This document shows positions 17,829-27,485 of a DNA stretch of 64,000 nucleotides, in pieces (the first letter of the stretch is position 1; each line of letters opens with the position of its first letter). The DNA is from Lachnospiraceae bacterium (lineage in GTDB: Bacteria > Bacillota > Clostridia > Lachnospirales > Lachnospiraceae). The notes beneath the pieces were generated by a model, which was given only the letters and a program-made list of their open reading frames with translations, had not been told where the DNA came from and made no database searches. The position numbers and the translations under genes were made by a program. The stretch spans positions 49,618 through 113,617 of the forward strand of contig CAJTGD010000020.1 in assembly GCA_910575475.1 (NCBI GenBank), in the 5' to 3' direction.

Positions 17829-19886
17829 TCACTGGATTTCTTCTTCCGGATAAGGCACCTGGTATTCCAGCGGCATCCCTTCTGCCCATCCGTCCAGATC
17901 CGGGTTGTAGTCCTCGTCGATATAAGCGCCGTCCGGATTGGAATAGGTATCCTCGTAGTTTTCGTTATAGGATGTATATTCTTCCTGTCCGGCATTGTCT
18001 TCCGGCTGCTGCTCTTCCGGCGCTTCCTCCGGAACATAATCCTCTTTTCTAGGAATGTCCAGATATGGAAATGCCTGAGCCATGATCTTCTGAGACAGCT
18101 CCAGCACATACTGGCTGGTCTCCTGCCTTGCCACATTGGGCTCGTCGATCACCACGTAGACCACCACCTCCGGATTCTCTAGCGGCGCGCAGCCGATAAA
18201 GGAGAGCACATAATTCTCCGCTTCCCTGGGAAGCTTTTCCGCAGTCCCGGTCTTGCCGCCGATGTCATAGCCCGGAACCTGGGCATTGATCCCGGTCCCG
18301 TATTCCATCACCGCGCGCAGATAAGGCTTCAACTGCTCTGCGGTCTCGGCGGATACTGTTTTTCTCAGCAGGACCGGATCCTTGATCTCCACGACCTTGC
18401 CGTCCCCGTCCTGAATCTGCTTCACCACATGAGGCTGATAATAGTATCCCCCGTTTACCAGGGAGCAGAAAGCCGACGCCACCTGGGTCATGGTAACATT
18501 AAACCCCTGTCCGAAGGAACAGGTGGCAAGGTTCACATCCAGCATATTTTCTTTATTAAACAGGAGTCCCTCCGTATAGGCTTCTCCCGGAAGGTCGATC
18601 CCTGTATATTCTCCGAAGCCGAAGATGTGCTGATACCGCAGGAAATGATCCACCCCGATCTTTTCCGCCATATGCATCATCGCCACATTGCAGGAGTAGG
18701 CCACCGCATCCTGTACGGTCTCGGTCCCGTGCCCGGTCTTCTGGTGGCAGGAGATGTCATAGTCCCCCACATGAAGACTCCCATAGCATGCATAGGTTTC
18801 GTCCCCCTGCAGGATCCCCGATTCCAGTCCTGCCGCCACGGTCATCGGCTTGACCGTGGACCCGGGTTCAAAGGTATCGCTGACGCAGAAATTTCTCCAC
18901 AGGTCATTCATGGCCGTCAGCTGTTCCTCCTCCGACATGGCGCTCCACTGTTCCCCGGAATACAGGATGGACAGATCCCTCGGATTGTTCAGATCAAAAT
19001 CCGGGTAGGACGCCTCCGCCAGGATCGCCCCGGTATTCGGATTCATGATCATGACCGCCGTATTCTTGCTGCCAAGCTGTCCCGGGCGGGCTTCCCCGGC
19101 ATGCTCCTCATTGAACTCCCGGATGCATTGCTCCACCATGCTCTGCAGCGTGACATCAATGGTGGATACCACCGTATTGCCGTTTTTGGATGCCTTCACA
19201 GTCCGTTCAATGGTCGCGTCGTCGTTAAAATATCCGTATTCCCGTCCGTTTGTCCCGTTCAGGATGTTATTATAGGCACTTTCGATGCCGATCGCGCCTT
19301 CATTTGTGCCTACCACAAAACCGACCACATCGCTTGCCAGACGGCCGTAAGGGTAGCTTCTCTGGTAATCCTCCTCCAGCCAGATGCCCCGCACGTCCGG
19401 ATAATTCTCATCGTCCTCATCGATCGCATCAAATTCCTGGGCCTTTTCATAGGAAATCTTTTTGGCCAGGATCTCATACCGGCTGTCGGGCCGTTCCTCA
19501 ATGATCTCCTGCACCGTTCCCTGAGGAATGCCGAATACGGTTTCCAGCACCTCCATGGTCGGCTTTTTATATTTTTCCTCAGACAGCATCACATATACAT
19601 CCAGGATCACATTGTAGACCCGTTCGCTGGTTGCCATCCTGGTTCCGTTGCAGTCTACGATATCCCCCCGCTTGTAGGGGATGACCCGGCTGTCGTACTG
19701 CTGCTGTTCCAGCACGATCTTCGTGTAGCCGCTTCCTTTCGAGGCATTGATATATGTAATTTTTCCGATTAAAGCAACAAAAGCCAGTACGACTCCCATA
19801 AAGACCATTACCAGCTTTTCCTGCATCCTCTTTGGAAATTTTTTTGTCAGAAAATCAAATCTGTTTCTACGTTTTGGTACCGCCAT
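17829..19886 (-). CDS. Class B penicillin-binding protein (FtsI/PBP2-like) with acidic C-terminal tail
   Basis: The 685-residue product has a short basic N terminus, one membrane anchor near residues 24-45, a dimerisation domain (KRGDIVDCNGTRMATS) and a transpeptidase domain. Its motifs are STVK in EPGSTVKPMTVA, SCN in YSCNVAMMH and KTGT in GGKTGTAEKLP. The last 65 residues are very rich in Glu, Asp, Tyr and Asn and replace the PASTA domains found in many Firmicute FtsI proteins. It is the first PBP after ftsL, the position of the divisome transpeptidase. Confidence 0.92.
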   Translation of the reverse strand: MAVPKRRNRFDFLTKKFPKRMQEKLVMVFMGVVLAFVALIGKITYINASKGSGYTKIVLEQQQYDSRVIPYKRGDIVDCNGTRMATSERVYNVILDVYVMLSEEKYKKPTMEVLETVFGIPQGTVQEIIEERPDSRYEILAKKISYEKAQEFDAIDEDDENYPDVRGIWLEEDYQRSYPYGRLASDVVGFVVGTNEGAIGIESAYNNILNGTNGREYGYFNDDATIERTVKASKNGNTVVSTIDVTLQSMVEQCIREFNEEHAGEARPGQLGSKNTAVMIMNPNTGAILAEASYPDFDLNNPRDLSILYSGEQWSAMSEEEQLTAMNDLWRNFCVSDTFEPGSTVKPMTVAAGLESGILQGDETYACYGSLHVGDYDISCHQKTGHGTETVQDAVAYSCNVAMMHMAEKIGVDHFLRYQHIFGFGEYTGIDLPGEAYTEGLLFNKENMLDVNLATCSFGQGFNVTMTQVASAFCSLVNGGYYYQPHVVKQIQDGDGKVVEIKDPVLLRKTVSAETAEQLKPYLRAVMEYGTGINAQVPGYDIGGKTGTAEKLPREAENYVLSFIGCAPLENPEVVVYVVIDEPNVARQETSQYVLELSQKIMAQAFPYLDIPRKEDYVPEEAPEEQQPEDNAGQEEYTSYNENYEDTYSNPDGAYIDEDYNPDLDGWAEGMPLEYQVPYPEEEIQ

Positions 19887-19957
19887 CTGCCGCTGTATGT
19901 ATACTCCTTCCTGCTTGTTCCCGTCCGCCGCCCTTCACTGATATCTCTGCCGGCAGC

Positions 19958-20611
19958 CTACTCTGCCAGCTTTCCCGACTTTGCCAGGACGCCGTTGTCC
20001 GGAATGTCATTATACTGCTTCACACAGTCTGTTGTCGGATTTTGATAGGATACGACTCTTCCCTGAGACGCATACACCATCCCAAGCTGATTCAACGCCC
20101 TGTCCCTTACGGTGTTCAGGTTGATGGAATCTGCCGCCGCCTGATACGCGGCATCGTTCTTCTCCGTCAGTTCCGCAAGCTCCCTCTGCAGCGCCGTAAT
20201 ATTCTCCGATCTGGCAACCGTCTCCGACTGCAGTCTGAGATATAGAAAACAGATCACTACGGCAAAGATCGCCGCAGACGCAAGAAATACCGCATAAGCC
20301 GTATTCATGCTCAGCGCCCGCCTCCGGTTCTTAAGGACCTGACGGCTTGTCTTTTGTCTGTACTCCGGTTCCCCAACCGGCATGTGTACGGGCGGAACTT
20401 CTGGCTGACGGGCAATGTTGTCGTACACATATGCCTGTCCGCCCTGACTTCCACGCTGCAGCTCATCCGCGGCCGACCCGATGCGGGTGGTTCCCCGGGA
20501 TACGCTGCTTCTGATCTGAGACAGATCCAGATTCACGGTATCTCCATGAAAAGAATTCTCATAAGCTTGTCTTCCGTAAATCGAATATGTGGTCGTCTTT
20601 GTCGATGCCAT
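19958..20611 (-). CDS. ftsL: FtsL-like septum formation protein
   Basis: The 217-residue product has a cytoplasmic N-terminal part of about 100 residues, one membrane segment near residues 103-125, and a coiled coil (SETVARSENITALQRELAEL) followed by a short extracytoplasmic tail. The topology, coiled coil and place between rsmH and the first PBP identify FtsL, which joins the FtsQ-FtsB complex. It is longer than typical FtsL (about 120 residues) because of the N-terminal extension. Confidence 0.8.
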   Translation of the reverse strand: MASTKTTTYSIYGRQAYENSFHGDTVNLDLSQIRSSVSRGTTRIGSAADELQRGSQGGQAYVYDNIARQPEVPPVHMPVGEPEYRQKTSRQVLKNRRRALSMNTAYAVFLASAAIFAVVICFLYLRLQSETVARSENITALQRELAELTEKNDAAYQAAADSINLNTVRDRALNQLGMVYASQGRVVSYQNPTTDCVKQYNDIPDNGVLAKSGKLAE

Positions 20612-20700
20612 CGTTCTTACGCCCCTTTCCTTTTTTTACCAGGATTCTCCCCTTCCTGATAAAATCTATTTTATATACTCCTTCTAATTACCCCAAGTCA

Positions 20701-21636
20701 TCAGAACCGTTCAAAAACGCGCAGCTTCGCGCTCTTCGAACGGCTGTTATTTTCCAGCTCCTCCTTTCCAGGAAGGATCGGCTTGTTCGTGACCACCTTC
20801 CCCTTTGAAACGTTCCCGCAGACACAGACCGGAAAATGGCTGGGACAGGTGCAGGGATTCTCCTGCCTGCGGAATGTCCGCTTCACGATCCTGTCCTCCA
20901 GCGAATGGAAGGTGATGATACAGATCCTTCCCCCCGGATTCAGCATGTCGATCATCTCATCCAGCGTTCCCTCCAGTACGTCCAGTTCCCGGTTCAGTTC
21001 GATCCGAAGCGCCTGGAACGTCCGTTTGGACGGATGGCCGGAAGCCTTTCTGATCTTCATGGGGATGGCATGCCGGATCACTTCATTGAGCTGTTCCGTT
21101 GTCTCGATCGGCGCCTTCTCCCGCTCCATTGCGATATGCTTTGCAATATTTTTCGCAAACCTGTCCTCCCCGTAATCACGGATGATACGGTACAGGTTCT
21201 GCTCACTGTAAGAATTAATGATATCCTTTGCCGTCTGGTCCTGCCTCTGGTCCATCCGCATGTCCAAAGGTGCGTCTAATCGGTAAGAAAATCCCCGTTC
21301 AGCCTTATCCAGCTGATACGAGGATACTCCCAGATCAAGAACAATCCCATCGACTTTTTTAATTCCGACAGCCCGAAGCTGAGGGCCGATGTCACAATAA
21401 TTGCTCCGAATGACCGTGACCATCTTCCCAAAGCCCTGAAGGCGGACACTGGCTGCTTCGATCGCAGCAGCGTCCTGATCTATCCCTATGAATCTCCCCT
21501 TGTCGCTTAGACGCCTGCACACCTCAAAGGCATGTCCGCCTCCGCCCAGTGTGGCGTCTACGTAGATCCCGTCCGGCTTCACCGCCAGAGAGTCTACTGT
21601 CTCTTTCAGTAAGACTGAAGTGTGTTGAAATGCCAT
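20701..21636 (-). CDS. rsmH: 16S rRNA (cytosine-1402-N4)-methyltransferase RsmH
   Basis: The 311-residue product begins [17 protein letters not shown] and has the SAM-binding [42 protein letters not shown], and [17 protein letters not shown] signatures, plus a Cys-containing C-terminal region. It methylates C1402 of 16S rRNA. It starts about 25 bases after mraZ, as in nearly all dcw clusters. Confidence 0.97.
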   Translation of the reverse strand: MAFQHTSVLLKETVDSLAVKPDGIYVDATLGGGGHAFEVCRRLSDKGRFIGIDQDAAAIEAASVRLQGFGKMVTVIRSNYCDIGPQLRAVGIKKVDGIVLDLGVSSYQLDKAERGFSYRLDAPLDMRMDQRQDQTAKDIINSYSEQNLYRIIRDYGEDRFAKNIAKHIAMEREKAPIETTEQLNEVIRHAIPMKIRKASGHPSKRTFQALRIELNRELDVLEGTLDEMIDMLNPGGRICIITFHSLEDRIVKRTFRRQENPCTCPSHFPVCVCGNVSKGKVVTNKPILPGKEELENNSRSKSAKLRVFERF

Positions 21637-21662
21637 CCTATCCTCCTAGTGTGCTGACCGCA

Positions 21663-22100
21663 TTATATCCGGATCCCGATCGCTTCCATGCGTTCCGCGA
21701 TCGCATCCAGGTCTTCTTCACTGACCATGCTCTTCTCTTCCCAAAGCTCCTTATCCCAGATCTCCACACGATCCTGAACTCCCACAAGGACAACGTCCTT
21801 TTCAAGATGTGCCGCTTTTCTGAGCGAAGGCGGGACAAGCACTCTCCCCTGCTTGTCAAAACTGCCCTCCGAAGCACTTCCGAAGAAATAGCGCTTAAAT
21901 ATTCTGGCATCCTTGTTCATACGTGGCAGGGTTTCCAGTTCCTGAACGAATTTGTTCCACTCTTCCTGGGAATACACAAACAGACAGCCCTCCAGACCAT
22001 TGCAGATCACGAAGCTGTCGCCCAGATCCTCCCGCAGCTTGGCGGGGATGATCAGTCGGCCCTTTTCATCGATGCTGTGATTAAACTCCCCTAGTAACAT
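21663..22100 (-). CDS. mraZ: Transcriptional regulator MraZ
   Basis: The 145-residue product has two SpoVT/AbrB-like DxxxR units: DEKGRLIIPAKLREDLG near residue 11 and DKQGRVLVPPSLRKAAH near residue 80. MraZ binds repeats in front of its own gene and controls the dcw operon. Here a ten-base-periodic array lies directly upstream. AAGGAG precedes the ATG. Confidence 0.96.
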   Translation of the reverse strand: MLLGEFNHSIDEKGRLIIPAKLREDLGDSFVICNGLEGCLFVYSQEEWNKFVQELETLPRMNKDARIFKRYFFGSASEGSFDKQGRVLVPPSLRKAAHLEKDVVLVGVQDRVEIWDKELWEEKSMVSEEDLDAIAERMEAIGIRI

Positions 22101-22123
22101 TGAGAACTCCTTCTGTCAACGGG

Positions 22124-22207
22124 TTCCACTTCCACCCCATTTCGCTCCACTGTTCACCACTTTCTACCACTTGAATCCATTGTACCCCACATCACTCCCT
22201 TTTTCAA
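22124..22207 (-). promoter_or_regulatory. mraZ promoter embedded in a ten-base-periodic MraZ operator
   Basis: On the minus strand TTGAAA (22207-22202) and TACAAT (22184-22179) are 17 bases apart, a good vegetative promoter. TGGNN pentamers occur at exactly ten-base steps (complements start at 22135, 22145, 22155, 22165, 22175 and 22185) with a seventh at 22124, eleven bases off. MraZ is known to bind TGGGN repeats with ten-base period. The -10 box lies between the first two repeats, so autorepression is expected. Confidence 0.8.
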
Positions 22208-22292
22208 CCCTTTTTTTCATTTTTTGAGATGCCGGTATCATAGGCAAGTCAAAAATGTGGGTGAATACTCTCTATTCTGCATACACTGATAT

Positions 22293-22331
22293 GAAAAAAA
22301 GCTGTCCCGAGTGCTTACACCCCAGACAGCT
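22293..22331 (-). terminator. Terminator overlapping the stop codon of the YesN-like regulator gene
   Basis: In the minus-strand transcript AGCTGTC pairs with GACAGCT, enclosing the TAA stop, and seven T residues follow. It ends the glycan-use operon before the mraZ promoter. Confidence 0.8.
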
Positions 22332-23811
22332 TCTCCATATATTCGGAAGGGCTGACTCCCTTAACGGAACGGAATATCCTGCTGAAATAAAACTGATCCG
22401 AATACCCTACCATAACCGCGATATCTTTTACAAACAATTCACTTCTGCTATTCATGATCTCACAGGCTTTTCCAACCCGGAGCTCATTCAGCATCTTACT
22501 AAAGCTTTTCGATGAATAGCTGCGAAACAACCGGCACAGATATGTCTGCGAAATTCCAAATACCCTGCATATCATCTGGGGGGACAACGGATTGGCAAGA
22601 TTCTCTTCCATATAGCATAAGATCCGTTCAAAATATTCCTGTGTATCCATTTTTCCTCTTGTCATTTCCTGATCGCTGTTTTTCCCCAGTATCTGTAAAA
22701 TACTTTCCGTAAGCCTTTTCATATTCTCCGCATAATAAAATGCTTCATCCATATAATAACCGCACGCTTCTACTGACTCCTCCAACATATGCTGTCTCCG
22801 GAACAAACCGAAAATTTCACGAACCTTATCTTCTATTACCAATTGTGTGTACTCCCGTTTCTCCCACTCCGCAAAGCAGCGCTCGACTTCCTCTATAGCT
22901 TTGCGCCGTTCACCATGACTGAGCAGGAGCCGAAGGTATTCCAGGTCGTTTCCTTCTTCTAAAAATCCTGTCTGCTGTTCTTCCTGCTCCGGGAGCATGA
23001 TCGTTCTGTTTTTTCCAATCACCAGACACGAATCCAGTTTCTGATAAATCCGCTGGATGGCAGACGGCAGTTCTTCCGGAGGAATCACTTCTGCCTGAAG
23101 CACAAGCGTATAGTAGAAAGCAGACCGTCTTTCCTTTTCTATGATATGCTGCATCAGTTCATAAAAGCTTCCATATATCATCAGCTCTTTCGGACAGATG
23201 CAAAGTGTCTCCATCTCATCTCTTCCATATACCATGAGCTGTTCCTCCGGAATGGAAAATATCTCTGTTTCTCCTGTATTCACAAATCTCTGAGGAAGTC
23301 CATTTTTTCGAAACAGGGCCACATAATATCCTTCTTCTGAAAAGATTCTTGAAAACTCCATTTTATCTATCATGTCCGTATCAACTGTTGACATCTTATG
23401 AAGCATCCTGTTGCGCAATGTATAATACGACTTATCCAGCTTTCCCCGTATTGCTCTCATGCAGTCCTGAAACGCAGACGGCTTTACTGGTTTTAACAAA
23501 TAATCACACACGCCGGCCTGAATTGCCGCGCGCGCATAATCAAATTCCTGATAGCCGCTGATAATAACAGATAACACAGACGGATATTTTTCTTTCACTT
23601 TGCAAACCAGTTCAATCCCATCCATCAACGGCATTCTGACATCTGTGATCAATACATCAGGACGCAGCTTTTCCAACTGTTCAAATGCAGTCCTTCCATT
23701 ATCTGCTGTACCTGCAACTTCAAACCTTGGGCATTTCAATTCGATCAATGTAAGAATATGATTCAACGCTGCCGGTTCATCCTCAGCTACAAAAACGCGA
23801 TACATTTTCAT
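22315..23811 (-). CDS. AraC-type response regulator (YesN-like)
   Basis: The 498-residue product has an N-terminal receiver domain with phospho-acceptor Asp57 in DVLITDVRMPLMDG and the acidic pocket AEDE near residue 10. A long linker follows, then a C-terminal AraC double helix-turn-helix (MICRVFGISQTYLCRLFR, DIAVMVGYSDQFYFSRIFR). Such regulators act with YesM-type kinases to turn on nearby sugar transport operons. The start overlaps the kinase stop by 4 bases. Confidence 0.93.
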   Translation of the reverse strand: MKMYRVFVAEDEPAALNHILTLIELKCPRFEVAGTADNGRTAFEQLEKLRPDVLITDVRMPLMDGIELVCKVKEKYPSVLSVIISGYQEFDYARAAIQAGVCDYLLKPVKPSAFQDCMRAIRGKLDKSYYTLRNRMLHKMSTVDTDMIDKMEFSRIFSEEGYYVALFRKNGLPQRFVNTGETEIFSIPEEQLMVYGRDEMETLCICPKELMIYGSFYELMQHIIEKERRSAFYYTLVLQAEVIPPEELPSAIQRIYQKLDSCLVIGKNRTIMLPEQEEQQTGFLEEGNDLEYLRLLLSHGERRKAIEEVERCFAEWEKREYTQLVIEDKVREIFGLFRRQHMLEESVEACGYYMDEAFYYAENMKRLTESILQILGKNSDQEMTRGKMDTQEYFERILCYMEENLANPLSPQMICRVFGISQTYLCRLFRSYSSKSFSKMLNELRVGKACEIMNSRSELFVKDIAVMVGYSDQFYFSRIFRSVKGVSPSEYMEKLSGV

Positions 23812-25637
23812 CCATCCTTCCTATGAGCATTACCATTCCTTTCCTCCGCGCTTAGTATTTTTCCTCCTACCAGAACCTCTGCTCCGTCCTCCCAGTTTCC
23901 CGGCATAAATATCGTATTTTCCTGTTCCAGGAGATAGAGTCTGGCATAAAGGTTTACCAGTCCCATGCCTCCGATCTCTAATTCAATATAGCTTCGTTCC
24001 TCCCCCAGGTCCTGCTTTGCTTTCCAAAGTTTTTGGCTGAGAGCTTCAAGCGTCTCCTTCGAAAAACCGTCCCCATTATCTCTGACCCTGATATACCAAA
24101 ATTCACCATTCACCCATCCTTCTACCATAATGTTCATTACCCCAACGGTATTTTGGAATCCATGTAAAACACTGTTTTCCACCAGTTGCTGCAAAAAAAT
24201 CCTTGGAACTTTCTGTAGATGAAGTTCTTTTTTGATCCGTACCGTACAGTTCAGCTTCTGCTCATATCTGTACTTCAGCAGGGCAAAATACTTGTCAAGG
24301 TGACTGATCTCCTGGGCGATCGTTGCAAATTTTTCCCTGGTGTTTGTCGCGTAGCGGAGCATCCAGGCCAGGTCATCGCAGATATCGCAGATCATTTCGT
24401 CCCCATCCTTAATCCCTCTGGCAGAGATAATATTTAATACATTATAAATAAAATGCGGATTGACCTGGGCCTGAAGAAGGTCAAACTGTGCCTGGAGCTG
24501 CAGGACAGATATATTAGTCTCACGGATCACCGCCTCATTCAATCTCTCCCGCATGTCCGCATAGGCTTTTCCCAAATCCCGAAATTCATCTGATGAATCC
24601 GGGATTTCAACCGGATCTCCCAATGTTTCAAGGCTTGTATCCCGAATCATCTGATACAACTGGAATACGGGTCTGGTAAGCTGCTTCGAAGCAAACAAAA
24701 TATAAGATAACGACAAAAGCAGAAATCCTCCCGCCAGCAATACGGTCAATAGATAGATGTTGCCAAGTTCTGCTTTCAACACAGAAATATCTTCCGAAAC
24801 GATGATATAGACATCTTCTGCTTCATCAAACCTTACCGATGCCAGCAGCATTCCTGTATCTGTTTCAAATTCCCCGGTAGGAATTTCTGTTCTACCCAAA
24901 AACTGTTGATAATATCCCATATCTGATTCTGGATGAGAATGGTACAGAATCTTCCCCTCTGCATCTATAAGGCAGATCATCATTTGTTCCTCAGACGGTT
25001 CGAGCAGCTTATCCATTTCTGCCTGCGCTACCTGAACCTCAAAAAATCCCATTGCGTCTCCCTGGATTTTCTTGATTGTGGAAAACACCTCTGGAAATGT
25101 ATACTTTCCCCATTCATCCTTGTGCATTCCGGATATGATCAATTTTCCTTTATTGTCTTTTACCTGGGCATACCATTCAAAGTTTTCAAGTTCTGGAACC
25201 TCCCTTGTCGCTTTGTCGCCAAAATCTGCCGTTGAGATCCTGTCGCCCCGATCATTAAAATAAATGATCCTATAAAATTTCCGCAGTAAATAATCCGAAT
25301 TCATAAGTATCCGGATCGAATTTTTACTTTCCATAATGACTTTTGGATTTTCCAGATCCCTTGCTTCCTGAGTTAAAATTTTAATGGATGACAGCACACT
25401 CGGATTGCTCAGAAGATATCTGCTGACATCTTCCATTGACCGCAAAAGATCACTATACTGCTCTGCGGCCTGCCGTGCTGCGGAATTCAAATTCTGATAT
25501 TCCCGCTGTTTAACATTAGAAGCGCTTACATAGTAATATATACCGCCCGCGGTCACGGAGATCAAAACTCCAAATACAGCATATACAAAGAACATCTTCT
25601 TCTGAAACTTCATACGGCGCCTGTCAAGAAATCCCAT
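23808..25637 (-). CDS. Sensor histidine kinase (YesM-like)
   Basis: The chosen ATG at 25637 follows GGAGGGG and gives about 609 residues; an in-frame start 10 codons upstream lacks a site. The protein has membrane segments near residues 17-37 and 290-310 flanking an extracellular sensor (dCache-like), a HAMP region, the His_kinase motif QAQVNPHFIYNVLNIISARG, and a HATPase domain (FLQQLVENSVLHGF, RDNGDGFS, GGMGLVNLYARL). It should sense an external sugar or its binding protein and phosphorylate the downstream YesN-like regulator. Confidence 0.93.
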   Translation of the reverse strand: MGFLDRRRMKFQKKMFFVYAVFGVLISVTAGGIYYYVSASNVKQREYQNLNSAARQAAEQYSDLLRSMEDVSRYLLSNPSVLSSIKILTQEARDLENPKVIMESKNSIRILMNSDYLLRKFYRIIYFNDRGDRISTADFGDKATREVPELENFEWYAQVKDNKGKLIISGMHKDEWGKYTFPEVFSTIKKIQGDAMGFFEVQVAQAEMDKLLEPSEEQMMICLIDAEGKILYHSHPESDMGYYQQFLGRTEIPTGEFETDTGMLLASVRFDEAEDVYIIVSEDISVLKAELGNIYLLTVLLAGGFLLLSLSYILFASKQLTRPVFQLYQMIRDTSLETLGDPVEIPDSSDEFRDLGKAYADMRERLNEAVIRETNISVLQLQAQFDLLQAQVNPHFIYNVLNIISARGIKDGDEMICDICDDLAWMLRYATNTREKFATIAQEISHLDKYFALLKYRYEQKLNCTVRIKKELHLQKVPRIFLQQLVENSVLHGFQNTVGVMNIMVEGWVNGEFWYIRVRDNGDGFSKETLEALSQKLWKAKQDLGEERSYIELEIGGMGLVNLYARLYLLEQENTIFMPGNWEDGAEVLVGGKILSAEERNGNAHRKDG

Positions 25638-25722
25638 TCCCTTTTCCCCTCCACAATCATGAGTCATCCCCCTCTACCATTATAAATCCTTTCACGCGCT
25701 CTGTCATGGACATCCCCTCAAT

Positions 25723-26553
25723 TTATCCTTTTATGGATCCTGCTGCCATACCATCCACAATCTTTTTATTAAAAACAACAAACAATAGCAGCATCGGCAA
25801 TGTAATTAAAATCACATCCGCAAACAGCAGATTATAGGAGCTCGCGAACTGTCCTGTAAAATTATAAAGGGTCTGCTGTACAGTTGCGTTCTCCGTACCA
25901 GGTAAAAAGTAAAGAGGATTTGTAAAGTCATTGAAAATGGTTACCGCATTTAAAATAACGATCGTCGAAGTGACCGGCTTCAGCAGCGGAAACACAATCT
26001 GAAAGAAAAGACGTCCTTTTTTACAGCCGTCAATGCGTGCCGCCTCTTCAAGCTCAATCGGAATCGTTCCTACAAATCCCTGGTACAGCATAATGTCAAA
26101 TGGAATCTGCAGCGCGATCTCGACGAGGATCATTCCAAACATGGTCCTATATACATGCAGGCCCTGCATGACCCAGATGGTCGGAATTACTGCCGGAGGA
26201 ATCATAAGACCAAGCATCAGCAGTACATTTACGATTCTGATAATCCTGCCATCCCTTCTCCGTATGATATACCCTGCCATAGACGAGACGACAATCAGGC
26301 CGAACACCGAAAAAAATGTCAGTATCATACTGTTTTTGAAAGCTTTCAGCAAAATGTAATCGTTTGTCTGAAATACTTCCACATAGTTTTCCCAGTGAAA
26401 TACCCGCGGGATGGAGAAGCTCAGAAGATTCGCCTCCCTTCTCTCTTTTAAAGAATTAAAAAGCATGAAGAGAAATGGAAATACAAACACCAGGACTGAT
26501 ATAAAGAGACCTGCCATATCTTCTAAAAGTGTTGACCCTTTTTTATATTTCAT
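25723..26553 (-). CDS. Carbohydrate ABC transporter permease (MalG/LacG type)
   Basis: The 276-residue product has six membrane segments and the EAA loop motif IELEEAARIDGCKKGRLFFQIVFPLLKP, which contacts the ATPase. No ATP-binding gene is present nearby; such CUT1 transporters commonly share an MsmX-type ATPase encoded elsewhere. It overlaps the upstream permease gene by 4 bases, so the two are translated together. Confidence 0.93.
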   Translation of the reverse strand: MKYKKGSTLLEDMAGLFISVLVFVFPFLFMLFNSLKERREANLLSFSIPRVFHWENYVEVFQTNDYILLKAFKNSMILTFFSVFGLIVVSSMAGYIIRRRDGRIIRIVNVLLMLGLMIPPAVIPTIWVMQGLHVYRTMFGMILVEIALQIPFDIMLYQGFVGTIPIELEEAARIDGCKKGRLFFQIVFPLLKPVTSTIVILNAVTIFNDFTNPLYFLPGTENATVQQTLYNFTGQFASSYNLLFADVILITLPMLLLFVVFNKKIVDGMAAGSIKG

Positions 26554-27413
26554 TCTAATTTTTCCTCCTTCAATGATAGAAAACGCCGGAGCGGAAATGC
26601 CAGGATTCCGATCAGCAAAAACATGATCACATTGCCCGCTGTGGACAGGCCGTAATACCCTGCCGCATATTCTTTATATATAATAGAAGCCATAACATCT
26701 GTCGCGAATCCCGGTCCTCCGCCGGTCATTGACCAGATCAGGTCAAAGCTTCTAAGCCCGCCTATAAAGGAAAGTATGATCACTGAATTCATAGCCGGAA
26801 GACACAACGGCATGGTGATGGCCTTAAGCTCCTGCCACCGGTCCGCCCCGTCTATCGACGCCGCTTCATAATATGTCTTGTCAATCGACGCGATTCCTGC
26901 TATATAAATGACCGTCGCGATCGAAATCCCTTTCCATATATCTACCGCTGCTACCGAAAAAAGAGCAAGATCAACATTTCCAAGCCAATTCGGTCCTTTT
27001 CCTCCAAAAAACGCGATCACCTGGTTAAAAACCCCTTTTGTCGGATGCATCAGTGCCGTAAATGTCAGCCCTATTGCCACAGTACTGACCAGATTTGGGA
27101 AGAAAACAATCGAACGTATCAGATTTTTTGTACGTATTTTTCCGGTAAGAAAAACCGCAATAAAAAACGCTAAAACGACCTTCGCGCCGGAAGTAACCAC
27201 CGCATACACCAGCGTGTTCCTGATCCCGATATTTAAAGATCTTTCTGTTAAAAACATTTTAAAATTATCCAGGCCCACAAACGTATAATTATCGAAATTC
27301 CAGACTGTCATGCTGAAAAAAAGCGACATCAGCATTGGAATAATAAAAAATATGATAAAAATTGACATTGCAGGAAATAAAAACCATATAGAATACTGAC
27401 TTTTTTTATCCAT
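26550..27413 (-). CDS. Carbohydrate ABC transporter permease (MalF/UgpA type)
   Basis: The ATG at 27413 follows AGGAGGA and gives about 287 residues; an in-frame ATG ten codons upstream lacks a site. Six membrane segments and the EAA loop KTYYEAASIDGADRWQELKA are visible. It pairs with the overlapping MalG-type permease to form the membrane channel for the solute-binding protein encoded upstream. A terminator-like stem-loop lies between that gene and this one. Confidence 0.93.
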   Translation of the reverse strand: MDKKSQYSIWFLFPAMSIFIIFFIIPMLMSLFFSMTVWNFDNYTFVGLDNFKMFLTERSLNIGIRNTLVYAVVTSGAKVVLAFFIAVFLTGKIRTKNLIRSIVFFPNLVSTVAIGLTFTALMHPTKGVFNQVIAFFGGKGPNWLGNVDLALFSVAAVDIWKGISIATVIYIAGIASIDKTYYEAASIDGADRWQELKAITMPLCLPAMNSVIILSFIGGLRSFDLIWSMTGGGPGFATDVMASIIYKEYAAGYYGLSTAGNVIMFLLIGILAFPLRRFLSLKEEKLE

Positions 27414-27428
27414 TTCAGAGTCCTCCTG

Positions 27429-27472
27429 AAAAAAAGAAACCAATACCGCATGATCGGGTACCGGTTTCTTTT
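27429..27472 (-). terminator. Intercistronic stem-loop between solute-binding protein and permease genes
   Basis: In the minus-strand transcript AAAGAAACC pairs with GGTTTCTTT, extended inward by a partly paired GGTACC/GGTATT segment, and T residues follow. It probably lowers permease expression relative to the binding protein, a common arrangement in sugar ABC operons. Confidence 0.65.
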
Positions 27473-27485
27473 GCTCATCTATAAA

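Noticed and set aside
18429..19772. A 447-codon open frame on the plus strand
   Set aside because: It is antisense to the first PBP gene and has no recognisable domain or ribosome binding site.
22124..22207. Possible CRISPR-like short regular repeats
   Set aside because: The unit is five conserved bases at ten-base period in front of mraZ, which fits MraZ operators and not a CRISPR array.
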